Source: Hydrangea macrophylla (taxonomy: Eukaryota; Streptophyta; Magnoliopsida; Cornales; Hydrangeaceae). Taken from it: a stretch of DNA of 64,000 bases. Of this stretch, positions 34,261 through 44,939 are shown piece by piece. How positions within the stretch are numbered: position 1 is the first letter of the stretch; each line of letters opens with the position of its first letter. Under the pieces are notes generated by a model that saw nothing but the letters and a program-made list of their open reading frames with translations, ran no database searches and was not told where the DNA came from. Position numbers and translations under genes: made by a program. The stretch lies in the NCBI GenBank assembly GCA_033977485.1, contig CM066998.1:58866274-58930273 (forward strand), given 5' to 3'.

Positions 34261-35485
34261 AAGAGAGTGTGGTTGCACTGCACTCAAAGCTTCAAATCTT
34301 AGATAGCAATCACTGCATCTTCCTCTTGTCCAGAATGCGGCTCTGAACAAACCGGCATCAACGATGGAGGAAGACCTGGACATAAAAAGACTAGTGGTTC
34401 TGGAACTAGATGAAGAAGTAGAGGAGATCCAGATCAATGAGCTCCATCCCCAGAGAATAGTCAAAATTGGTACACGTCTTCATGCCTAATAGAGAGAATC
34501 CCTGATCTCATTTATAAATGAAAGTAAGTTAGTTTTGACATGGTCAGTACACAACCTGGTTGCTATAGACCCCCAGGTTATCACACATCGTCTCTCTGTT
34601 GACCCAACTCATCCAACAGTGAGACAGAAGCACTGGACGTTTGCCCATGAGAGGAATGAGATCATTAACGTAGAGGTAGAAGCGCTTTTGGAGGCAGAAC
34701 ATATAAAAAAAGTGCACTACCTTGCTTGGTTGGCTAATACTGTGGTGGTGCCCAAGAAGGGGGGAGAATGGAAAGCCTGTATAGACTACACGGACCTTAA
34801 TAAGGCTTGCCCGAAGGACAGCTTCCCCATTCCCAAGATAGACCAATTGGTGGACTCAACGACAGAAAATGAGCTCCTGTCGTTTATGGATGCATATTCA
34901 GGATATAACCAAATAAAGATGCACCCCTTGGACCAGGAAAAGACTTCCTTCATTACCAATAGGGGTCTCTATTGCTACAAGGTCATGCCATTTGAATTAA
35001 AGAATGCAGGGGCCACCTATCAGAGATTAGTCAACATAATGTTTCGAGATCAGATTGGGAAGTTAATGGAAATATACATTGACTACATGCTCGTGAAAAG
35101 TAAGGAAGACGAAGACCACATCAGCAACCTAAGAGAAACTTTCAGGGTTCTCCAAAAGTTTCAGTTAAAGTTGAACCCTGCTAAATGCATATTCGGAGGC
35201 TCTGTAGGAAAGTTCTTGGGGTTCCTGGTGTCTTAGATAGGGATAGACGCTGACGCAGGTCAAATCAAGTCCCTGGTGGAGATGAGGTCCCCTAAAACTA
35301 AGAGAGATATTCAGTGCTTAAATGGGAAGTTGGCAGCATTAAACCGCTTCATTTCGAAAGCCTCGAACAAGTGCTTCCCCTTGGGGAGCAATAGCCGAGT
35401 GGACACCAGAATGCGAAGAAGATTTTTAGGAGCTCAAAGCTTACATGGGAAGCCTAAAGCTGCTATCTACACCAGAACCTAATGA
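34261..35485 (+). pseudogene. pol: Element A reverse transcriptase and start of RNase H
   Basis: A 233-codon open stretch (34535-35236) has the fingers and palm motifs: WLANTVVVPKKGGEW, CIDYTDLNKACPKDSFPIP, LLSFMDAYSGYNQIKM and PFELKNAGATYQRLV. The catalytic box reads YIDYML, where YVDDM or YIDDM is expected, so the second essential Asp is replaced by Tyr. KCIFGGSVGKFLGFLVS follows, then TAG at 35234. The frame continues IKSLVEMRSPKTKRDIQ into the connection to RNase H, with a frameshift near 35390, and is cut by F after GCCAC at 35490. Confidence 0.87.
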
Positions 35486-35490
35486 GCCAC

Positions 35491-38400
35491 TGTGGACACC
35501 GACGCTCGGGGGCCCGCTTTTTAGGTTTGAATTTGCTTTGAGAAAGGAAAAGAAAATGGTCTGTTGAAAACAGATACAGAGTCGCCACTTGGTCTTTAAG
35601 GAACCAAGAAACCTAATTTGACTCACCCAAATGGATAAAGGGCACCGGCCTTTCTTAACCAAAGAACTTGGCTTGGGGTTTTGATACGAGAGAGGAAGGA
35701 GCCTTTGTCACGACTAAAACACCCTCAACTCGCCCCGTCTTTCGACGGGCCTCAATTAGCATCCAAATAATCATCTTATACTATGTATGGTTCGACAATT
35801 AATACTATGATAATATATTACATCACACAAGAATTTTGAAATGGAAGATCAAAAGATAAGATATCATTCATAAGATCTAAGTCAAATATCACACAATGCA
35901 AAAGTGAAAGATCACACAAATGAACCTAGGAAAAATTGTCTAATCATATATCTAGTAATTAAGTTTCCCTAATCTAAAGGGGACATGAATTGTTATTGAA
36001 ACAAATAATCAAAGAAATCTAAACATGCTTAGCAAGCTAGTATGATGCATGTTAATTTTTGAGAAAAGAAGAAGTTCCAGTTCCAGTCTAATAAGGGCAT
36101 GCCTCTCAATCCACGGGACGGATGAGAAAGGATGATTAGATTGAAGGGAAACATGAACGTATGATCAATCTCATTCCTTATAATCTTCTTAGATTAGGAG
36201 TCACAAAAGCCCCAAATCTTTGCATGGATGCAATGCATGTATCTAAAATGTGCCAAGGTTGTATTGTGTTTTGTGTTCATGGATTCCAAGAATGACTTAG
36301 AAGTCTAGAATGTAAATGTATGAATGAAGGAAATCATCATGGGATGTGTACAAATGTAGTATGAACTACTTCCTAAGACATGAGCCAATTTGAAGTACAT
36401 ATAAGCATCAAATCAAAGGATGGAATTAAAAGTGTGCTTGATGTGAATAGTGGACAGAATAGTAGTATGATCTTTTGGAAATTGAAAAGAGGGGTTAGGA
36501 GTGTTTTTAATGCATGATTTTTTATGGAGATCTTCCTTATTGTGTCTAGAACACAATCCAAAAATTCAATCCTTAATAGCTATTACAGATTGGGAGAAAT
36601 CAAATGAACAATAGAGGTTACTCAGAAACAGAGTTCGTACTGTCGACTGAAATGTCAAAAAATCTTAGAAAATGACAACAAATGATCTAGGGGCCCATTT
36701 TATACAGACAGTTTCCTAAGACACTGAATTTTAAGGAACAAATAAGTTGGGACCACCTCTTTTGGAAAAGTGTTCTGTAAAACAGATTGAAAGTCAGCCA
36801 AGCTGCTGTGACAGCACAGGCAGAATACCTGGAGAGAATGTTTGGACCAAAATGGAACATTTCCATGCATCTCCAAGTCAAACCAAAAATCTTGGGTGTT
36901 CTCTAATGAGTTAGGAAGACTTTCCAAGTGGTATTGCATTCATACATTAAGTATTGAGTTCTAGAGAAATCATTGAAGCCAAATTACTCACTGTTTTGGA
37001 AGTTTTAAGACAAAGCTTGGGTTTTATTCCTTTAAATCAAGATGAGGGTTCCAGAGGGGGGGGGGGGGGGGTTTGAAATGGGGCTTTTGAAAGCATATTT
37101 TCAATACTTGATGAAGATTAAAACCACTTACTATGTCAACATTTAACTCACATTAAGAACCTCCAAGGATTATTGGAGAACATTATTTCCATTTTGAATA
37201 TAACCTCAAGAATACATAGGAATGTATTAAGGCTATGATCATCATCTATCAAACATGTTTTTGAGGTTAAGAGCTACTATCCATAAGGATTCACTCACCT
37301 CAAATTTTATGTCATCAACTAGATGATGATAGACTAGTAAGTAAATAAAGAAAAACAAAAAAAGAAATGAGGTAAGAAGAGATGAACATATATAATCAAA
37401 GCAAGTAAATAGTAATCAATAGATGATATTTATGATGATCTTGGACTTGTAGTTTGGTGTTTCACTCATATGTGGTGACGTTGGACATGGAAGTAGCTTT
37501 CTCTCTCTTAAATACCCACTAGAATGGTATGTGGGTGTATTAAATATGAAGTAAATGGAAGTAATGAAGTAAAAACAAAGTTTAGAACTCACTCTCTTGT
37601 TGAAAATCAAAGAAGGAAGCTTCTTTTTCTCTATTCTAACCTTATCTCTACAACTTTCTCTCTAAAAACTCTTCAAAGCTTTTCTTTTTGCCCCCCCAAA
37701 ATGAGTAGTCAAAGGGGGTTTATATAGGCCAATGTGGGGTGGATTTGGGATTTAGAAAGTACTCTCATTGGTCCTAAACATCTGAAAACATAGAACTATG
37801 TCGTTTTGATTTCTAATTAATCAAAATGGACCCCCAAAAATATTTACAAATGTGTACTGTTCTGGAGGAGAGTGCCGTGGCGTCAGTGGGCCAGTGCCGC
37901 GGTGGCACTGCTCCTCAATCGTCCATATATTTCCTTTTAGGCCCCCAGAGGTTCCGGTATTCGCGAAAAGGCCCTATTTCGTCCGAAATTCACAAAAAAT
38001 GCATACGAACTCCAAATTGAGGTTGTGATATATCATTGGAAAGTTAATAGAGTCTACTTTACATAAAAAATATTTTAGAGATAGGTTACTTCGAAATGTT
38101 TTGCGGTATTCGTGATAAAAGCCGATTTGATCGCCTTTTTCGCCTTAAGAAATTCATAATAAATTCGTTGTAAATCCAAAAATTATGTGCGATATACCGT
38201 TGGAAAGCTATCGTCCTCTAGTATCCATGAAAATTTTTTAAAAAATGATACGGTGCTCTGGCTTAAAAGTCAATTCTTGGTCAAACTGGTCAAACTTGGG
38301 ATTCCGGGGAAGTTCCGAAAACCTCTGGGAGCTCCCAGGAGCTGACATTTTCGTTCGATTTTCTTTTGAAACTCATTTTAATACTTTCCACATGATTCAG

Positions 38401-38775
38401 AATGATCCTGGAACTTTTCGGCAAATTTGGATGATTTCGATCAAACCTGGTCAAACTTGGTCAAACCTTGGTCAAATTGGTCAACGGGGACTTTCCGAGC
38501 ACTTCTGGAACTTCCGAGGGTCTCTGGGAGCTGACGATTTCATCTGGTTTTGATTTAAAACTTATGTTATGACTTTATTTATGACATATCATGTCTCCCG
38601 AACTTTTCGGTCCAAATTTGGGAGTTTTCGGGCTTTCAGGGGTATTTTGGTCATTCTGAGCATTTCGAGAGATAGAACTTACTTCCCGGTGTCCGTTCTG
38701 AGTCTTTTCGATCATCGTGAACGACCAAGCTATGGGTCTCCTAAATTTGATAGCCGACAAAATGGGGTGTCTATA
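35491..38775 (-). repeat. 3' LTR of element F
   Basis: 3,285 bases. Differences from the right LTR include a 34-base segment near 36068-36102 that both the right LTR and partial copy H lack, a G homopolymer of about 17 at 37053-37070 (7 in the right LTR), and a CTATA rather than CTACA end. F-type GC-rich repeat at 37871-37912. ORFs within it recur in the other LTR and are not genes. Confidence 0.93.
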
Positions 38776-38790
38776 GTTTGCCCCTCTTTG
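38776..38790 (-). other. Polypurine tract of element F
   Basis: Plus strand GTTTGCCCCTCTTTG, element strand CAAAGAGGGGCAAAC directly before the LTR. The first 13 plus-strand bases are identical to D's. Confidence 0.85.
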
Positions 38791-38948
38791 GCATGAACTT
38801 GCGAGGCAACGCATGTCGCAAGCGAGTGCCAAAGCTCTGAAGAGACAAGTCTTTTGGAGGCTATAGATTTAGGATAAAAGCGTTGCAAAAGATGCAAAGA
38901 TGAGAAACATGATGCTGAGGTCAGCGCTGGTCGTGCTCTACGTGAGTT

Positions 38949-38989
38949 GTCTACGTATCCCAAGGAGAATCAGACCAGGACGTAGTTCG
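38949..38989. other. Cassette-flanking hairpin motif, F copy 1
   Basis: Reads GTCTACGTATCC, AGAATCAGACC, then ACGTAGTTC. Outer arms CTACG/CGTAG pair and an inner TCC/GGA stem can form. It starts 173 bases from the LTR edge, matching D copy 1. Confidence 0.72.
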
Positions 38990-39414
38990 GGGCACAAAGA
39001 AATATGCAAATACAGAATAATCAGGCAAATGCTGTGCTATCCGATGCATGGATGTGATATGAACTGTGTTATGAGTCCTATCATGCCTAGCGTTCTAATC
39101 CTAACATGAGCTAGTGTTGTGGGGTGTGTGCCACACCGAGTGGACTTATGTTGTGCTAGTGTTGCAGTGGTTGACTCGGATAAAGACACAATGGTTTGAA
39201 AGACTCTGGGTCTTGGGGCAAACTTCTTAAATTCCGAGAAACGCGTTTTGCAAGTAAAATGGATCAGATGCAAGGTTTTAGAAGAGGACAACTAAAGGTG
39301 ACCAAGGGATCTTATGATGACTGATAGGTGCGAAAGCTATAAAAAGTTCATGATAATCAGGAGACACGGAGTCGTGGAACGACGGTGCTCGTCTTTGGGC
39401 GACGTTTTGGTTGT

Positions 39415-40140
39415 TCAGGAAGACCGATCTTTAGGATTCGGTTCTGCTTTTGTTGCTTTCTGCCGGGGATAGTGGGAACTAGTATCCTTCTGTTTCTGTT
39501 CTCGGTGAATCTCTCTTAACTGCTTCTTGATCGGGAACCAGGACCCATCTCTGCATCTCTCACGGTTGAGCAAATCTTCCGGCGCTCAATCCAAGAGGGC
39601 CGATCAGGGCCTCTGGGAGCTGGTATCTTTCTATTTCTATCCTCTGGGGATGATGTAGGATTCTTGGAGAATCTCTCTTAACTGTTTCCTGATCGGGAAC
39701 CAGGACCCATCTCTGAATCTCTCACGGTTGATCAAATCTTCCGGTGCTCAATCCAAGAGGGCCGGTCGGGGCCTTCGGGCGTTGATATCTTTCTATTTCT
39801 GTCCTTGGGGGATGATGTAGGATTCTTGGAGAATCTCTCTTAACTGTTTCATCGGGAACCAGGACCCATCTCTGAATCTCTCACGGTTGATCAAATCTTC
39901 TGGCGCTCAATCCAAGAGGGCCAGTCGGGGCCTCCAAGAGCTTATATCTTTCTGTTTCTGTCCTTGGGGGATGATGTAGGATCGTCAGGGAATCTATCTT
40001 AACTGTTTCTTTGGTATACCGGCCAAAAACCAGGATTCGTTACTGAAATTCTTGTATTTGATCAGAATTTGTGACGGTCGTCCTGAAACAACCAATTCGG
40101 ACCTCCGGGAGTCGTTCTTTCTCAGTTTCTGACTACTGGA
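39415..40140. repeat. 160-170-bp tandem repeats in element F
   Basis: Three to four degenerate units, each containing AATCTCTCTTAACTGTTTC, GGGAACCAGGACCCATCTCT, CACGGTTGATCAAATCTTC and TCAATCCAAGAGGGCC. It holds the same place as D's 60- and 78-base arrays (between cassette motif 1 and aORF1), yet shares no sequence with them. Confidence 0.8.
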
Positions 40141-40301
40141 GGTAGCCCTGACGACTTTTGGACTATTGGGGGTAAAACCTCATAAATCTTGACCGAAATG
40201 GGCCACCGGGGCTGATCAGGGCCAGAAACGGGCCAAAACGGGCCAAAACAGGCCAATGTAGAGCACAACGGAGCAAAATGGAGCGAAGCGGGGCCCACAG
40301 A

Positions 40302-40370
40302 GAGCAGTGCCGCAGCAGCACTGGGCCACTACCGCGGTGGCAGTTGGCCAGTGCCACGGTAGCACTGGGT
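40302..40370. repeat. F-family GC-rich palindromic repeat upstream of aORF1
   Basis: Repeated AGTGCCGC-AGCACTG words with the variants TACCGCGGTGGCAG and AGTGCCACGGTAGCACT, forming overlapping dyads. The same words occur in both F LTRs (37871-37912 and 56553-56594). It ends 219 bases before the aORF1 start codon. Confidence 0.75.
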
Positions 40371-40588
40371 GGCCGAACCCCATGTTTGTATATCTCGGGT
40401 TTTTGAGCTTTTCAAGCTCATTTTTGACCATTTCGGGGTGCTTCTGGAGCCAAAATTCGTCAAAACACAGCTTGTGCACACTTAGGTGAATAATCTTTCC
40501 CCACAATTGGAATTTTGATTGGTGTTTTGGTTTGTTTCATTTTTCAAGAAGAAGGTTTGGTTTTAGCTCCAATATTCTTTGCAGATCC

Positions 40589-42763
40589 ATGGCTTCGAGC
40601 TCAAGGAGACCGTCTAAGATGGCTAACGAACGAATGAAGGCTGAGAGACCAGCCCCGGGCTTGATTTTACGGGACCCTCAACGCCATCTTTCGGCCGCGG
40701 CTCTAGCGAGCCTGGTATGTGAAATTTTCGACAGTTTAGGACTATTTTGTGCATTGTGCTAGTTGTATGAACTGTAGTGTGCACCTAGAGTTTGTTGGAA
40801 GTTTGTTTTGTGCTCGTATGTTGATTTTGTGCAGTTGGACCTTGGGTTGTGAATAGTGATTTTGTGCTCGTTTTTGTTATTTTTCATGTGTGCAGGTGCC
40901 GGAAGTGACATTGAAGGGCCATGGCAGCCTTGCCCACACCTTTCTGTGGTATACCCAACTCTCGCCCGTCATTAAGCGAATGGTAGACGATGCTGGGTTT
41001 GGCGGTTTCGTTCGCTTAGTTTCAAAGAGTAGCAACGATCTGGCACATTTTTACGCTCTTGCTGAGAGATGGTGGGACACCACTAATACCTTCCACCTGC
41101 CATTTGGTGAGCTGACAATGACACCTTTTGACTTCTCCATGATCACCGATTTGAGAGTCGGCGGGAAGCGCCTGATTCTCGATTACTTCTATGAGATCGA
41201 TCCCGAGGCTGTCGAGATGTTGATTGGGGCTGTTCCTCCTAATCTGGAGAGGCACTGGTTTCCTTGTGGCTGGCTTTACCGGTCTTACGGCAGAGGGAAG
41301 CACAACTTGAATAATTCTCAGCTTTTGAGGGTATTTCTTCTATATGTCCTTGGTTGCTCGATCTTCGTGACACGGAATGACCGGGTGAACTTGAGGCTTC
41401 TTTCTTGTCTGGCGATCATCGATGAGATCCCCTCTTATGATTGGGGCGATGCTGCCCTGGCCCACCTTTACAAGCATATGGGTAAAGTTTCCCGGGGTGA
41501 TATCAAATCGACTGGGGGATTCTGGCGAGCTTGGGAGGTATATACTGCAACTTCTTTTTATTCTGGTTCTTTTATTTCAGTACTTCTTTTTTTCTTTTTG
41601 ATTTTCATTTTTCTGTGCAGCTTTGGAGCTTTGAGTACCTAAAGATGTTGGCTCCTTCCCCCGCTAATGAATCAGGCGATGACGAGGATGGCATGGCTCC
41701 TGTGCCTTTGTTCCCCCGGGGCTTGAGATGGCAGAGGGATCTTGTCGGGGTGAAGAGCGGGGCTCATCGTCTTGTTCTCCTCAGAAACTTCTTAACTGGG
41801 CTGACAGCTGCTAGCGTTGATTGGACGCCTTGGGAGCATGTTATCTATGCCACCCCAGAGGAGATACAGGCGGTCAAGCCTCTTTCCTCTTGCCGACTTC
41901 TGATGGAAAGTACCGAAAGCAGGCAATGGTTTCTGGGCGAGCGAGTGTCTCGGCAAGTGGCTGGTGGTTCGAGGTACCGCGTTCCTCATGATCCTCCTGT
42001 GATGGATGCTGATGACCTTTCTGGCGATGTTTTGCTGGCGGCCTTAGCTGGTACCGACGTTTGAGATCACTTTCTCTCTGAGACCGGATATGAGGCTTAC
42101 CGTGGCCGCTTCCTGATGCCCAACTTCCCACTTCTGGAGGTAAGTTTCTTTTACGTTTTTGTCTCTAACCGTTGCCTATGTTTTTAACTTATCTTTTCCC
42201 TAACTTGTTTTGTACCTACGGCTTCGCGAGATGTACAGGAGACAGGTTCCACTAGTTTCTGACCCTATCCCTCCTTGGGATTGGACGGTTAATGTTTTGG
42301 GCACCAACGGTTCTCCCCAGGTCATGGAGGTGCCGCGGGTCATATATGGGTATCCCACCCAGCCAGCAGGCGTCCTCAATGTCCCCTGGAGTTACGCTGA
42401 GGAGGGCCACGCCTTGGATGCTAGCTTACGGTCTTTCGTTCTCACGCGAGACCATCGGGTATGTCTCTAATTTTTGCGCTCCTTAAGGTTATGAGGTTCT
42501 AACCTTGATTTTTCCCTTGACAGTTGGATGGTCTGCGGCAGTTCGCCACCAGTCAGATGGCGTCCTTGGTAAGTCTCTGACTCGACTTTGTTTTTGTATT
42601 TTCTGTTGTTCCTCTACTGATTGCTTTTGTTTTGTGTGTGCAGTATCGTGGGGGTGGTGCCGGTTCATCGAGAACTGGGCCGAGGTACAGAGGCGACAGG
42701 AGGAGGCCATCACCGACGTACACCCCGGGTGGCCCGACAGAGGATGAAGAAGAGGAAGACTGA
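40589..42763 (+). pseudogene. Element F aORF1: spliced plant-mobile-domain (PMD) gene, antisense to pol
   Basis: My exon model is 40589-40714, 40896-41537, 41621-42139, 42231-42458, 42524-42568 and 42644-42763. All introns are GT-AG and all junctions phase 0, giving about 559 codons with one in-frame TGA (42062). The acceptor of intron 3 is the least certain. Exon 1 is basic (ASSSRRPSKMANERMK). Exon 2 has FVRLVSKSSNDLAHFYALAE, RWWDTTNTFHLPFGELTMT and DFSMITDLRVGG, the signature of the plant mobile domain (aminotransferase-like family). The last exon is Arg/Gly-rich with an acidic end (TEDEEEED). A 5'-UTR acceptor (CTTTGCAG) lies four bases before the ATG. Host relatives act in gene and transposon silencing. 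The role here is unknown. Confidence 0.82.
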
Positions 42764-43078
42764 GGCCTCCCAAGCGGGGATTTTGTTTTATCTCCATTTC
42801 ATGTTTTCAAATGAGTTGTACTAGTGAAAATTATAACTGATGGACAATGTGTAGGACAATGTGTAGGATGACGTGTGGGATGTTTTGGTGACCTTTTGAT
42901 GATGTTTTGCCTTTTAGACTGGATAGCTTCCGATTTGAAGGTGCTGTTGTGTGCTTGTTTTTATTTGGTGATCTTGTGACGATATACTTATGTGCACTGT
43001 GGTTCTGTGATTGTTGATGTTCCTATGATGAGCAGCCTTGTGATAGTGGGTGTGTTTGCCTTGTAGGTAGGATAGTCC

Positions 43079-44134
43079 ATGAAACGGGGAGGTGCTGCCA
43101 AAATTTTGAATTTTGCTAGAGCCGCGACAGAAAACATGGCATTGTACGATCCTGCTCAACTCACAGCTTGGCTGAACATCACGGATGGTGTGGAGCGGAT
43201 CAACCTTTTTAGCTACGGCTTGACCGAGCTGTTCTCTCTTTGCCAGATGACTTTGAACATTGAGTTCATGCGTGCTGCTATTGTCCACTGGGACCTGGTG
43301 AACCATGTCTTCAATTTCATCGGCCTGGAGATATGTCCCCTGTTCGAGGAGTTCTGTGCTATTCTGGGCTTTGATTCTGACTCTGACCTGATTCTTCCTT
43401 CTGCTGATACCCCCAGTCCCACGCGAGGCTTGGCTGAATATCTGAACTGTTCCAATACTATTTCCCGCCGACTGATTCATGGTGAGGTTCTTGACATTGC
43501 TTCCATCATCGCCCGATATGCTAGTCTTGGGAACCCTATCATATATGATGCTACCCGTGGGGGTGCTCTGATATTATGCATGACTTTGCACTTTCTACTC
43601 TCGAGTACCTCTATTGACTTGGTGCACGTGTGCCTTGGGCTGAAGCTTAGCAGGAATCCCATGGCCATGGTTCTGGCTGAAACCCTGAATGGTTTGGATC
43701 GCGCCGTTAATCAAGGAACCCTTCTTCTTTCTGGGGCGCCTTTGGTGTTACAGGTTTAGCTCTACGAGCGCCTCCAGTTATGGACAGGTAACGTGCCGCC
43801 AGTTTACTTCTGCAGGGCTGTGCTTCATCCTCATTACACTACTACTGATTAGGTCGGCATGATGGGTGCTTTATCTGAGGCCGACATTTACTGGATCGTG
43901 AGGCGTTGGGGCCTTCACGCTGTGACCACTAGCCTCGGGGATTACCAGAGAGTGTGGCTGATGGGTCTGAGAGAGACCTCTTTCTATCATCCTCGCCGAT
44001 TGGCCAGACAGTACGGGCGAGTTCAAGAGGTTCCCCGGGGGTTTACTGAGAGGGTCTTTTCTTCTAGAGTCAGAGCTGCTACTATTACTGCTTTCGTCAG
44101 GGGCTGGGCCGGTCGAGTAAGAGCCTACTTCTAA
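43079..44134 (+). pseudogene. Element F aORF2: DUF7745-like plant protein
   Basis: Starts MKRGGAAKILNFARAATENM at 43079. 226 codons are open to a TAG at 43757, and the same frame continues to a second TAG near 43851 and then to a stop after RVRAYF at 44132. Shared blocks with D aORF2: CPLFEEFCAILGF, MVLAETLNGLDRA, LLSGAPLVLQV followed after the stop by LYERLQLW. The ending SFYHPRRLARQYGRVQEVP resembles the usual end of DUF7745-type plant proteins. No catalytic motif known to me. It lies 315 bases after aORF1 on the same strand, antisense to pol, with a separate start and no visible intron. Confidence 0.7.
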
Positions 44135-44939
44135 AGGCCTTTGAAGAAATAAAAGACAAAATAAAACCTGACTTGACTGACTCTGCTTCTTCCTCCAAGT
44201 GTCTTTGATATTTGTGATTGCTTCTTGAAAAAGAACCTTTTTTATGCTTTCCTTTATTCCTGCTTATGTAATATCCAAAATTTGTTCATCGGTGAATCTT
44301 GGTTACTTTTGAGAATCCCATTATTATGTATTTAGCTTTTCCTGAAAATATTTTGGAGTAAGATTTTGATTCGATGTTGCCTTTGATACTTACTTGGGCC
44401 TGCTGGGGCGATTAGAGGTAAACGAGGTAGGTAGCCAAAATTTGCCCCTAGTTTGGGATACGGGTGGTTTGAGGCAAACGAGGTAGGTGACATAAGTTTG
44501 CCCCTAGTTAAAAAGGGATTTGGGCAAACGAGGCGGGTGGCCGAAGTTTGCCCCTAGTGAGAAGGGTGGTTTGTGGGTTATGGTAAGGACCGCGACTTTA
44601 TTTCTCTCACTCGCTCATAATTTTGCCTAGGCACCAGTTAGGTGACCCAGCGAGCTCTTTTCTCTCTTTTGTTATTGCTCATTTTGGATTTAACTCTAAT
44701 TTTTGCCTAGGCGTCCTTTTGGATTTTCGACCTAGCGAGCCATCCTTCTATTTTTTGAAAGTCTGCCTACGTACCCCTGAATGGGGATCAGGTCCAACGT
44801 AGTTCGGGCCATGCTAGGAAAGAAGTGGATTAATTTTTAGGTAGGTGGGACGACCGAACCGATGCGGTTGCCTACGTATCCCCGAGCGGGAATCAGGTCG
44901 AGCGTAGTTCAAGGAAGGCTTGAAGGAAATTGGTTAGAG
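44135..44939. other. Non-coding region between aORF2 and integrase in element F
   Basis: Three polypurine-tract-like repeats (plus strand TTTGCCCCTAG at 44441, 44498 and 44548), each preceded by GGTAAACGAGGTAGGT or GGCAAACGAGG. Two cassette-flanking hairpin motifs follow at 44765-44806 and 44868-44910, the last ending 30 bases from the integrase ORF end. Same layout as D 22780-23454. 3' ends of the convergent transcripts should lie here. Confidence 0.75.

Noticed and set aside
42914..43480. 188-residue minus-strand ORF
   Set aside because: It is the antisense shadow of aORF2 in F, which has homology to D aORF2 in the plus frame.
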